A stretch of 8,737 nucleotides of DNA, taken from the NCBI GenBank assembly GCA_021807585.1, contig JAKBCQ010000063.1, positions 1 to 8,737 on the forward strand, read 5' to 3'. Positions 1 to 6,619 of the stretch are shown one piece after another; within the stretch, counting starts at the first letter, position 1, and the number at the start of each line of letters is the position of its first letter. Made by a program: the position numbers and the translations under genes. The notes beneath the pieces are model-generated. The model had not been told where the DNA came from and searched no databases. It saw only the letters and a program-made list of their open reading frames with translations. Origin of the DNA: Planctomycetota bacterium (lineage in GTDB: Bacteria; Planctomycetota; Planctomycetia; Isosphaerales; Isosphaeraceae).

Positions 1-172
1 ATCGAACGCGCGATTGATTCTCACGCAAACGAGATTCACCAACCTTGACCCGCTCCCTTTCAGAATATGTAGCGCCGCCGGGTATCGTCAATCGTTGAAC
101 GAGCGAAGCGAGGGGATCGATGCTGTAACCGATCGAAATCATCCAGGAAACAAAACGTGAATGAGATCAAGA
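1..172. other. Non-coding stretch before the repeat array
   Basis: No convincing gene is visible here. The open frames that cross it also run through the hairpin array and translate to Arg/Pro/Ser-rich repetitive peptide, so they are rejected as coding. At 101-113 there is a GAGCGAAGCGAGG word, which resembles the small dispersed words seen between genes in GC-rich bacteria, but with one copy I cannot call it a repeat. The stretch may include the flank of a gene outside the window. Confidence 0.5.
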
Positions 173-388
173 GGCGGGCACGAAGCCCGCCGGAAACGAT
201 AAACCAGGGAGCGGGCGTGAAGCCCGCGAACCACGCCGCGCGATAAACAAGAGCGGGCACGAAGCCCGCGACGATTCGGAATAAACCCCAAGGAGCGGGC
301 ACGAAGCCCGCGACCAGGCCGGAGCGTTAGCGTCGAGGGGCGGACGCCCGAGACGCGTAACACGAAAGCCGCGGGCACGAAGCCCGCG
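173..388. repeat. Array of five GC-rich hairpin repeats with partly conserved spacers
   Basis: Five near-identical palindromic units lie at 173-191, 211-227, 253-269, 295-311 and 371-387. Four share the core GCGGGCACGAAGCCCGC (6-bp stem, ACGAA loop); the second has GTGAA as its loop. The first is extended to a 7-bp stem and the last gains one C-G pair (370/388). Unit starts are 38, 42, 42 and 76 bp apart, so the long step equals two short ones. The three spacers between units 1 and 4 each carry ATAAAC (199, 243, 281) 10-14 bp before the next stem, so the repeated unit is longer than the hairpin. On the minus strand the loop reads TTCGT. The array lies just downstream of the minus-strand operon: its first stem is about 23 nt past the stop of the last gene, so it may shape or protect the 3' end of that transcript. 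No T-run follows, so it is not a standard intrinsic terminator. It resembles REP-type elements. Confidence 0.9.
331..355. repeat. Degenerate hairpin filling the gap in the array
   Basis: CGTC (331-334) pairs with GACG (352-355) and GGGC (338-341) pairs with GCCC (346-349) around a 4-nt loop, with an unpaired internal part. It sits about where a unit would be expected between the stems at 295 and 371. Its sequence differs from the other units, so it is either a decayed copy or a different intergenic element; it directly follows a GGAGCGTTAGCG word at 321-332. Confidence 0.45.
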
Positions 389-410
389 CTTCATTGTCTT
401 CAAACACCCG

Positions 411-1244
411 TCACTTAGGCTCGATCAACGTATACGTAACTTGCACAGTCATCGTAAAATCGATCTCACCGCCGGCTATCGGAGTCGGAGAAGGCGAATA
501 ACTGGGATTTGGGCATGATTGCAGCAGATCAAATTGATAGACCGATACTCTCCCCTCCGAAGCCTGAATGAGAATCGGTGAACCGACGAGAACCCCGGAT
601 TCGTGCGCGAGCAAGTTCGCCTTCCGCTTCGCGTCATCCATCGCCCGTCTCATCGACTCATCGTGAAACTTATCGGGATTTTCCACGCCGAATGAAATTC
701 CCCGAATCTCATTCGCTCCCGCCTCAATCACCGAATCGAGAATCGATCCCAACTTGGAGAGCTCGCGAACCTTCACGTAAACCGAGTTGGAAACATTATA
801 TCCGACGATCCGGCGGATGAAATCGGGATCGTCCACAACGCCTCTCGCATTCCTCCTCGGCTCATTATATTTCGGCGTGACGCTAAATCGCGAAGTTTGT
901 ATCTGCTTTAAAGCGATTCCGTGATTCTTGAGCTTCGCCATCAACGCATTCATCGATTCGGAGTTCGCTCGCAGTGCTTCGGTCGCGGTTCGACCCTCTT
1001 TCTCAACGCCGAGCGTAATCGTCGCGAAATCGGGAGGGGCGGCGATCTTCCCCGTCCCCGAAACCTCGATCCGCGGCGGTCCGAACCGCTCTTCCGCCGC
1101 GCCCTCCAGCCTCAAGGGAACAAGAAGAAAATAAACCGTTATCCCAAATATTAATAAATAAATCATCGCAAACCTTATTGAACGTGCGATACTTGATTTG
1201 AAACGAACGCGAATATCAGAAAACACCGGAGACTTATTGATCAT
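411..1244 (-). CDS. SIMPL (DUF541, YggE-like) domain protein with N-terminal membrane anchor
   Basis: 277 residues. A hydrophobic helix at about 26-46 (FAMIYLLIFG...) follows a basic N-terminus and looks like an uncleaved anchor or signal, placing the rest outside the cytoplasmic membrane. Residues 58-273 match the SIMPL family: IEVSGTGKIAAPPDFATITLGVE at the start, VGYNVSNSVYVKVREL and ILDSVIEAGANEIRGISF in the middle, DDAKRKANLLA in the helix, and PTPIAGGEIDFTMTVQV at the end. A Pro/Ser-rich loop (246-255) precedes the last strands. SIMPL proteins form oligomeric, often ring-like assemblies; their biochemical role is poorly defined, with links to oxidative or membrane stress. The ATG overlaps the permease stop (ATGA) and has a strong GGAGGGGG ribosome site, so translation is probably coupled to the permease. 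Its role in a sugar operon is not evident. Family call is firm; function is open. Confidence 0.93.
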   Translation of the reverse strand: MINKSPVFSDIRVRFKSSIARSIRFAMIYLLIFGITVYFLLVPLRLEGAAEERFGPPRIEVSGTGKIAAPPDFATITLGVEKEGRTATEALRANSESMNALMAKLKNHGIALKQIQTSRFSVTPKYNEPRRNARGVVDDPDFIRRIVGYNVSNSVYVKVRELSKLGSILDSVIEAGANEIRGISFGVENPDKFHDESMRRAMDDAKRKANLLAHESGVLVGSPILIQASEGRVSVYQFDLLQSCPNPSYSPSPTPIAGGEIDFTMTVQVTYTLIEPK

Positions 1245-2275
1245 ACCCCCTCCCGAGCCCGTCGGAAACGGTCGAGAGTCACCGCGACGATAATGATCGC
1301 GCCGATGATCACGTCCTGGCTCGCATTAGGGATCCCGGCGTGCACACACCCGTTATTCAATACCGATATCAACAAGCAGCCGATCAACGTTCCAGCCGCG
1401 GTCCCCTCCCCTCCGCTCAAACTGCCGCCGCCGATCACGACCGAAGCGATCACCTGAAGTTCAAGACCGTCCGCGGTCGTCGGATCGCCCGAACCTCCCA
1501 AATCAAGAAACTGCATCCCCCCCGCGAGCCCCGTCAAAAGACCCGCAATCGTATAAACAATAACTTTTAATTTCGATACATTGATCCCGCAAAGTCGCGC
1601 GGTCGCCTCGTTCGACCCGACCGCGTACATCCGGCGACCCAGGATCGAATACCTCAGCAAAAACGCCACGATCGCGCCGAAAACGACCAGAGTCCACACC
1701 CCTGGCGCCACGACAAGCCACGACGGCTCGGGATCGGGCGCCAGCACATGAGACATCCAGGGCGACTTCGCCGCCGCCGGAACATACACCGAACCGTTGT
1801 CCGCAAGCCATTTCGCGCCGCCGCGATAAATCTTCAAACCGCCGAGCGTAATAATAAACGGCATCACACGTAACAGCGTGATTAAGCTTCCATTAATAAA
1901 TCCACAAAGCCCGCCGAGCGCGATCCCCGCCGCGATCGCCAGGGGGACCGGAAAGTGAAGATCGCGAACCGCCAGCGTCACCACGACCGTCACGAGCGCG
2001 ACCGTCGAACCGACCGCGAGGTCGATTCCCCCCGAGATCATCACCAGCGTCATCCCGAGCGCCGCGAGCCCCAAAACGACCGTCTGAACGACGATCAGCC
2101 GCCACGTCGCAAGCTGCAAAAACGTCCCTGAATCCCGCGTCAAAAACGCGAAAAAACCCGTGATCAAACCGAGCCCGATCAACGGCCCAAGAACGCTCCA
2201 TAGCCGAGCCAGCGCGAAACCCGCCGCCGATCCCCGCGAACTCCCGCCCCCTCGATCTACCTGATCCGTCGACAT
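1241..2275 (-). CDS. RbsC-type sugar ABC transporter permease
   Basis: 344 residues, close to the usual length of ribose/xylose/galactose-type (CUT2) permeases, and strongly hydrophobic. Transmembrane segments begin at about residue 27. Family landmarks: ISGGIDLAVGS at 80-90, GRRMYAVGSNEATARLCGI at 213-231 (the cytoplasmic loop that meets the ATPase), GGGSLSGGEGT at 282-292, and the C-terminal helix ending in a basic tail. It would form the membrane channel, probably as a dimer, with the ATPase and binding protein encoded just upstream. The N-terminal 20 residues are polar and Gly/Ser-rich. The ATG has AAGGA eight bases upstream. The stop codon overlaps the SIMPL start by four bases. Substrate cannot be read from sequence: a monosaccharide or polyol is expected for this class. 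Confidence 0.95.
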   Translation of the reverse strand: MSTDQVDRGGGSSRGSAAGFALARLWSVLGPLIGLGLITGFFAFLTRDSGTFLQLATWRLIVVQTVVLGLAALGMTLVMISGGIDLAVGSTVALVTVVVTLAVRDLHFPVPLAIAAGIALGGLCGFINGSLITLLRVMPFIITLGGLKIYRGGAKWLADNGSVYVPAAAKSPWMSHVLAPDPEPSWLVVAPGVWTLVVFGAIVAFLLRYSILGRRMYAVGSNEATARLCGINVSKLKVIVYTIAGLLTGLAGGMQFLDLGGSGDPTTADGLELQVIASVVIGGGSLSGGEGTAAGTLIGCLLISVLNNGCVHAGIPNASQDVIIGAIIIVAVTLDRFRRAREGV

Positions 2276-2378
2276 ATCGCTAATCCTTAGAGTTTCCCGC
2301 TCCCGCTCGGCGCCGTTCGCAAAATCGCCGCGTCCCGCCGATCAATCGCCGTTTTAAATCGGCAATATTTACTGATGA
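2276..2378 (-). other. Intergenic gap between ATPase and permease with a weak inverted repeat
   Basis: This 103-bp gap is the only longer spacing among the three transporter genes. It contains the inverted repeat GCCGAT (2337-2342) / ATCGGC (2358-2363) with a 15-nt loop, and an alternative 4-bp stem inside it. The hairpin could tune mRNA stability between genes, but the pairing is short and may be chance. The permease ribosome site (AAGGA) is at the end nearest 2275. No promoter stands out. Confidence 0.3.
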
Positions 2379-3872
2379 TTATTTCGACTCAAGAGTCGCC
2401 TGAGACATGATTTCATGTTCCGTCCAGGCTTCGATCGGCCGCGTTTCGCCGAGCACCCCTTTGCGCATCACCGCGAGCCGATCGCACACGCCCAAGAGTT
2501 CCGGAAGGTACGAGCTTACCATCAGCACGGCCTTGCCGCGCCGCGCAAGTTCGCGGATCAAGCGATAAATCTCGGCCTTGGCGCCGACGTCGATCCCGCG
2601 CGTCGGCTCGTCGAGCAAAAGCACGTCGGCGTCTTGATGAAGCAACCGCGCAAACGCGATTTTCTGCTGATTTCCCCCCGAAAGCGCGACGACAGCCTGT
2701 TTCGGCCCGGCCGCCTTGACGTTCAATTCGATCAGGCGACGACTCGCCTCGTTTCGACGAGCGTTCAGGTTCAAAATACCCCGTCGCGCGTGGCGATGGA
2801 GCGCGGCAAGCGTGAGATTATCTTCGATCGATAAATTGAGCGCCAGCCCCTCGTTCTTGCGATCCTCGCTCAAAAGCCCGACCCCCTGCGCGATCCGGTC
2901 CGAGGGGCGACCGCGCGTTGTCGCGATCCCCGCAACCTTGATCAATCCCGATCGAACCTTGTCGAGTCCGAAAATCGCCCGCAACAGCTCGGTTCGACCC
3001 GCGCCCACAAGCCCCGCGATCCCCAGAACCTCGCCTCGTCGTAACTTCAAATCCACATGTTTCGGTAAGATCATCCCCGCGAGATCGACCGTCTCGAGCA
3101 CCACCTCGCCAGGCTCGCTCGCGATCGCCGGAAAAAGATCCTCGGGCTCGCGACCTATCATCGCATGAATGATATCATGAGTCGTCAAACTCTCCATCAT
3201 TCCCGTCAGTACCGTCGCGCCGTCGCGGATCACCGTAACCCGATCCGCGACCCGCTCCACTTCCTCGAGAAAATGGCTGATATAAACGATCGCCAGACCC
3301 CGACCGCGGAGCCGATCAAGCACCGCGAACAGCCGCTCGGCGTCGCGCCCCGAAAGCGAACTCGTCGGCTCGTCTAAAATCACCACCCGCGCGTTCGATA
3401 CCAAAGCACGCGCGATCTCGACGATCTGCATACCGCCGGGAGAAAGCCGATGAACATTTGTCTGAGGATCGATCTCGGCGTGATCGAGCTCAAGCAGCGC
3501 CGATCGAACAAGTTGATTATGTTCACGCCTTAAAACAAGTCCGCGCGCCGTTCGCTCCTGTCCCAGCATCACGTTCGCCTCGACCGAAAGGTGAGACGCA
3601 AGCGCGAGTTCCTGATAAATCATCGCGATCCCTTGCCGACGGGCGTCGCGCGGATTTTTGGGAACGTAAGGAACGCCGTCAAGCGTCATCGACCCCCGAT
3701 CGGGACGGTGCGCTCCGCTCAAAATCTTCATCAGCGTGCTTTTGCCCGCCCCGTTCTCGCCGACAAGCGCGTGCGTCTCTCCCGCGTAAAGTTCAAGCGT
3801 CACCCCCGCGAGCGCGCGGTTGGCGCCGAACGCTTTATGCACCTCCCGCACCGCCAGCAACGGCTCGGTCAT
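2379..3872 (-). CDS. RbsA/MglA-type double ATPase of a sugar ABC transporter
   Basis: 497 residues, the normal length for the fused two-domain ATPase of CUT2 importers. Domain 1: Walker A GENGAGKST at 38-46, Q-loop Q87, signature LSPGG at 143-147 (an unusual form; LSVGQ-like is more common), Walker B VVILDEPT at 163-170, H200 of the H-loop. Domain 2 has the expected degenerate features: GLVGAGRTE at 287-295 with Arg in place of the Walker lysine, signature LSGGNQQ at 397-403, Walker B LLLDEPT at 418-424, and Ser454 near the usual H-loop position. Domain 1 should therefore be the catalytic one. It powers uptake together with the permease and binding protein. Its ATG overlaps the binding-protein stop (ATGA) and follows GGGGAAG, so expression of the two is likely coupled. 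Substrate unknown. Confidence 0.96.
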   Translation of the reverse strand: MTEPLLAVREVHKAFGANRALAGVTLELYAGETHALVGENGAGKSTLMKILSGAHRPDRGSMTLDGVPYVPKNPRDARRQGIAMIYQELALASHLSVEANVMLGQERTARGLVLRREHNQLVRSALLELDHAEIDPQTNVHRLSPGGMQIVEIARALVSNARVVILDEPTSSLSGRDAERLFAVLDRLRGRGLAIVYISHFLEEVERVADRVTVIRDGATVLTGMMESLTTHDIIHAMIGREPEDLFPAIASEPGEVVLETVDLAGMILPKHVDLKLRRGEVLGIAGLVGAGRTELLRAIFGLDKVRSGLIKVAGIATTRGRPSDRIAQGVGLLSEDRKNEGLALNLSIEDNLTLAALHRHARRGILNLNARRNEASRRLIELNVKAAGPKQAVVALSGGNQQKIAFARLLHQDADVLLLDEPTRGIDVGAKAEIYRLIRELARRGKAVLMVSSYLPELLGVCDRLAVMRKGVLGETRPIEAWTEHEIMSQATLESK

Positions 3873-4930
3873 CGCTTCCCCGGCGATAACACCCCCGCCC
3901 CCTCGAGCGCCCGCAACATGCCGAACGTGCTCGATTCATTCGAGCAAAAGATCCCGTCGATTCGCCCCCGATAACGCGTCACTAAACTTTGCGCCGTCCG
4001 CTGCGCCTGATCCGAAGTCGCTCCCGCATATTGATCTTTCGATACAAACGTAATCTCCGGATATTCCTTGTTGATCGTATCAAGAAATCCTTTTTCTCTT
4101 AAATCAGTGCTCGCCGACCCGACCATGTAACGCATCAACAAAACGCGACCTTTACCGCGCAACAACTCCCCCAGCCGCCGCGCCGCCAATACCCCGCCGT
4201 GATAATTATCGGTCGCGACATAAGCGATCGGCTTATCGGATTTCAACGATGAATCGATGATGACGACTGGAATCCCCTTGGCGATCGCCTGTTCGGCGGG
4301 CTCGACGAGCGCCTCCTCGTCAAGCGGCGCCAGCACGATCCCGTCGACCCCCACCGCGACCGCTTGACGCACAAGCTTGATCTGCTCGGTCCGATCGTCC
4401 TCCTTGAGCGGACCCTGCCAAACGATCTCGACGTTCCCCAACTCCTCAGCCGCCTTCAGAGCTCCCGCGTGAATCGTCTTCCAAAATTCGTGCGTCGTCC
4501 CCTTCGGTATCACCATCACCCGCCACTTTTTCGTCTTCGCCGTCGACCCCGCGGCGTCCGTCCCCCGCGCCTTGGGAGGATCAAGAAGTTGACGAATTTC
4601 AGCATCGTCTATATTATCATGCGTGACGAGCGTTTCTCCCGTCGACACCGATCCAATCACCGGTTTTTTCTCGAGCGCATCGACGAGCGTCTTGACCGCG
4701 GCGTCGCCCATTCGAAGCGGATTCTGCACGACAATCCCCTGCAGCGTCCCGTCGCGCAGCGCCTCGACAAGCGGCGGACTCGCATCGAAACCGATGAAAA
4801 CGATCTTCGTCGGTTTCTCCGCGGCCGATGCAGACTTCTTTTGCGAAGACTCGCCGCATCCCCAAACCAGGCCGAGCGCAGCGGTCGCAACCGCGATCAA
4901 CGCCCGGCGCGCGAATCGACCCGAGTTCAC
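3869..4930 (-). CDS. Sugar-binding lipoprotein (RbsB/Peripla_BP_4 type) with circularly permuted domain order
   Basis: 353 residues. Residues 1-25 are a lipoprotein signal (basic start, hydrophobic 10-23, LVWGC, Cys25). Residues 41-118 (KIVFIGFDAS, GIVVQNPLRMG, GETLVTHDNIDD..IRQLL) are what normally forms the C-terminus of RbsB-type proteins. Residues 119-134 are a Lys/Ala/Thr linker. Residues 135-353 are the normally N-terminal and central part: VMVIPKGTTHEFWKTI, DGIVLAPLD, PVVIIDSS, YVATDNYHGG, GSASTDLREKGFLDT, GIFCSNESSTFGMLRALEGAG. The protein stops right where KIVFIGFD should follow. All expected pocket positions appear to be present (D49, Q69, F149/W150, D226, R278, N331, by alignment from memory to E. 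coli RbsB), so it may well bind sugar. The start is GTG after AAGGGGGGG; an in-frame TAG upstream excludes a longer form. It is first of the three transporter genes and overlaps the ATPase start. Function call is firm, permutation is seen directly, and functionality is inferred. Confidence 0.93.
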   Translation of the reverse strand: MNSGRFARRALIAVATAALGLVWGCGESSQKKSASAAEKPTKIVFIGFDASPPLVEALRDGTLQGIVVQNPLRMGDAAVKTLVDALEKKPVIGSVSTGETLVTHDNIDDAEIRQLLDPPKARGTDAAGSTAKTKKWRVMVIPKGTTHEFWKTIHAGALKAAEELGNVEIVWQGPLKEDDRTEQIKLVRQAVAVGVDGIVLAPLDEEALVEPAEQAIAKGIPVVIIDSSLKSDKPIAYVATDNYHGGVLAARRLGELLRGKGRVLLMRYMVGSASTDLREKGFLDTINKEYPEITFVSKDQYAGATSDQAQRTAQSLVTRYRGRIDGIFCSNESSTFGMLRALEGAGVLSPGKR

Positions 4931-5102
4931 GCGAGCCCCCCCTTCACCAATCTAAATTTGTCGTTATGCTAAAGCTACGGCGGCTATTCCGAATCACACA
5001 ATCGCATAAAATCATGAGCAAGGTTTCGGTCGCCGATCACCTCCCCGCGATCGTCGCTTCGGCATGTTTTTTCTCAGCATCACGATCCCGATTCGATCTC
5101 CG
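4931..5102 (-). other. Gap between oxidoreductase and binding protein, probably mRNA leader
   Basis: 172 bp without a gene. The end next to 4930 carries the purine-rich ribosome site for the GTG start. The part near 4951-5010 is AT-richer than its surroundings and could hold an internal promoter giving extra binding-protein transcript, which is common for binding proteins, but no convincing -35/-10 pair or strong hairpin is visible. I searched it for remnants of a second, normally ordered binding-protein copy and saw none. Confidence 0.35.
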
Positions 5103-6221
5103 TCAGGGCGCCTCGGGCTTGATGTCGACCCAAACTCGCCGAGCGTGCGATTCCAGCACCGAATCGGCGACGACCTGCGCTTTCAAACCGTCGAAAAAGC
5201 TCGGAACCGCATCACGCTTCTCGACGATCGCCGAAACAAACTCCCACACAATGTCGTAACGGAAAACCGTCGCGGGCTTACCAACCTTCGGGTCCCGCGG
5301 GCTTTTGGAAGGCTTGAGGAACGACTCAGGGACGTCATGCGGCGCCAGATCCTGACCCGTTTTGCCCAGCAGGATCACGTTCGGCTCGTGTAAACGATAC
5401 ACGGCGCTCATCTCCGAGCCGTTCACCTCGGCCCATTCGTGGCCGAAACCCTCGCGACCGTACCCCTTCGCGAGAGTCGTCCCCTCCCAAACCCCCGTCG
5501 CTCCCGAATCGAACTCGCCGATCAAACTCGACCAATCGTCGACCTCGGAAGGAGGACACGATCGCCCTTCGTTGTCGATATCGCGCGGAGCAAACCGCGC
5601 AACCGCCCCGCACACGCTCTTGAGCGGTCCCATCAAATCGAGCGCGAAGTCAATTCGATGAATCGTCATGTCAAACAAATCTCCCGCGCCCGCCTTCTCT
5701 TGATATTGACGCCAGCCCCAACTCGTCTCGGGCCAGTCCAAAAACCGTTGCGATCGAAAATGACGTGGTTCTCCCAACGTACCCGTCGTCAACAAATGCT
5801 TGAGATAACGCATCGACGGAGCGAACCGATACGTAAATGCCGTCATATGAACAACGCCCGCGTCGCGCGAAGCGCGATACATCGCGCGAACTTCACCCTG
5901 ATCAAGCCCGAGCGGCTTTTCGCACAACACGTGTTTATGACCCGCCGCCGCGGCCAGCACGATCGGCTTGTGCGTGAAATTCGGCGTCGCGATGATGACC
6001 GCGTCGATCCCCTCGGCGGCGCATAGCTGCGCGGGATCGCTATATAATCGTGAAACTCCCCAATCACCTTCGCGTCGTTTGAGCAAATTGGGGTCGGCGT
6101 CGCACACCGCCACCAGCTCGGCCCTTGGGTCGAGGCGGATCGCAGGAACGTGGTGATAATCACTGACAGCTCCCGCGCCGATCACCCCGATCCGCACGCG
6201 CTCCCCGTTCGACGAACTCAT
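5103..6221 (-). CDS. Gfo/Idh/MocA-family NAD(P)-dependent oxidoreductase
   Basis: 372 residues from the chosen ATG at 6221. N-terminal Rossmann fold with the dinucleotide loop GVIGAGAVSDYHH (12-24), acidic end of strand 2 (VAVCDAD, 37-43), IIATPNFTH (76-84) and the family hallmark CEKPLG (100-105) with catalytic Lys102. The second domain starts near TAFTYRFAPSMRYLK (127-141) and holds D184 and H188 in GDLFDMTIHRID, the usual catalytic pair. The family oxidises or reduces sugars, inositols and their derivatives; the transporter genes downstream suggest it acts on the imported substrate. No signal peptide is seen, so it is probably cytoplasmic. An in-frame GTG at 6254 would add 11 residues, but the ATG at 6221 has a good GAGGGG seven bases upstream and fits the fold start. 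Exact substrate unknown. Confidence 0.94.
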   Translation of the reverse strand: MSSSNGERVRIGVIGAGAVSDYHHVPAIRLDPRAELVAVCDADPNLLKRREGDWGVSRLYSDPAQLCAAEGIDAVIIATPNFTHKPIVLAAAAGHKHVLCEKPLGLDQGEVRAMYRASRDAGVVHMTAFTYRFAPSMRYLKHLLTTGTLGEPRHFRSQRFLDWPETSWGWRQYQEKAGAGDLFDMTIHRIDFALDLMGPLKSVCGAVARFAPRDIDNEGRSCPPSEVDDWSSLIGEFDSGATGVWEGTTLAKGYGREGFGHEWAEVNGSEMSAVYRLHEPNVILLGKTGQDLAPHDVPESFLKPSKSPRDPKVGKPATVFRYDIVWEFVSAIVEKRDAVPSFFDGLKAQVVADSVLESHARRVWVDIKPEAP

Positions 6222-6280
6222 ACGCCATCCCCTCTTTGCCACGTACTCTTGCACGACGATCCAAATCGAGCCGATCGCTC

Positions 6281-6309
6281 AGGATAAGTCGCGCCGAGGC
6301 GACGCTCAA
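6281..6309 (-). promoter_or_regulatory. Possible sigma-70-like promoter for the minus-strand operon
   Basis: On the minus strand TTGAGC (6304-6309) and TATCCT (6281-6286) are separated by 17 bases; each matches four of six consensus positions. Transcription would start near 6273, giving a leader of about 50 nt before the ATG at 6221. One arm of an 8-bp inverted repeat lies in the spacer, which would suit control by a bound regulator. Such matches also occur by chance. Confidence 0.35.
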
Positions 6310-6329
6310 GCCCCCCGCGAACCTCGGCG
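6292..6329. promoter_or_regulatory. 8-bp inverted repeat, candidate operator
   Basis: CGCCGAGG at 6292-6299 and CCTCGGCG at 6322-6329 are exact reverse complements, 22 bases apart (arm centres 30 bp apart, about three helical turns). The pair straddles the -35 side of the possible operon promoter. It could be a regulator site, for the neighbouring WYL protein for example, or an RNA hairpin if transcription starts further upstream. Confidence 0.4.
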
Positions 6330-6337
6330 GTAGCAGA

Positions 6338-6356
6338 ACGATCTCGGACGATCTCG
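6338..6356. repeat. Tandem direct repeat ACGATCTCG
   Basis: ACGATCTCG occurs at 6338-6346 and again at 6348-6356, a period of 10 bp, or one helical turn. In a divergent control region this could be a pair of half-sites on one face of the DNA, but GATC-rich words are common throughout this window, so chance is a real alternative. Confidence 0.4.
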
Positions 6357-6429
6357 CATCCCCGAACAAGCCCCTCGCAAATCCTCGTGACGATCTTTCC
6401 CCAAAAGGCGTTCTTTTTTGATCGCTTCA

Positions 6430-6475
6430 GTTCTCTTCGCACACCTCGCCGGCTTACGTTTCAGTGTGAGAGAAC
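6430..6475. promoter_or_regulatory. Long interrupted inverted repeat in the divergent region
   Basis: GTTCTCT (6430-6436) pairs with AGAGAAC (6469-6475), and CACAC (6440-6444) with GTGTG (6464-6468). This makes twelve pairs, broken only by a 3-base bulge on the left side, around a 19-base loop. It is the strongest dyad in the 347-bp gap between the operon and the regulator gene. It could be an operator shared by both transcription units or a hairpin in the leader of the regulator mRNA. Confidence 0.55.
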
Positions 6476-6619
6476 CGACGACGATCGGCGTCCTCAACCC
6501 CGGCGCCAGAGCCTTTGCCGGGCGTGATCAATCCATCCTGAACCGAATCGTCTCAATCCTGTGCCGGAATGATCGTTTCCAATGATTTAAACGACAAACA
6601 AATTGGAACGCGGCGACCA

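Larger units (their letters stand above)
6222..6568. other. Divergent intergenic control region
   Basis: No gene is supported here: the open frames are short, Arg-rich and lack family features. The region separates the operon from the regulator and contains, from left to right, the GAGGGG ribosome site of the oxidoreductase, a possible minus-strand promoter, two inverted repeats and a direct repeat (listed separately). A TCAATCC word is repeated at 6528 and 6553. I found no convincing plus-strand promoter for the regulator gene. Confidence 0.6.

Noticed and set aside
173..388. CRISPR array
   Set aside because: The repeats are only 17-19 bp and fully palindromic, spacers share sequence and vary in length, and no cas genes are present.
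60..403. Three overlapping minus-strand open frames of about 80 residues
   Set aside because: They are translations of the hairpin array, rich in Arg, Ser, Pro and Leu, with no ribosome site or domain.
3869..4930. Frameshift or assembly error explaining the rearranged binding protein
   Set aside because: One unbroken frame covers signal, both blocks and linker, both block borders match the family's own segment border, and the stop overlaps the ATPase start normally. Read mapping is still the decisive test.
4364..4972. Plus-strand open frame of 202 residues antisense to the binding-protein gene
   Set aside because: It is Arg/Leu/His-rich shadow coding opposite a well-supported gene with clear family motifs.
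4931..5102. Riboswitch or structured leader before the binding protein
   Set aside because: No recognisable conserved motif or strong multi-stem pairing could be seen.
5439..6026. Plus-strand open frame of 195 residues antisense to the oxidoreductase
   Set aside because: Arg-rich shadow of a gene with intact Gfo/Idh/MocA motifs.
6403..6419. Intrinsic terminator (AAAAG-GCGTT-CTTTT followed by T-run)
   Set aside because: The stem is only five weak A/T-rich pairs and no transcription unit ends here on the plus strand.
6472..6492. Second ECF-type promoter (GAAC...CGTC)
   Set aside because: The spacing is 13 bases, too short for an ECF promoter of the type seen at 7756-7781.
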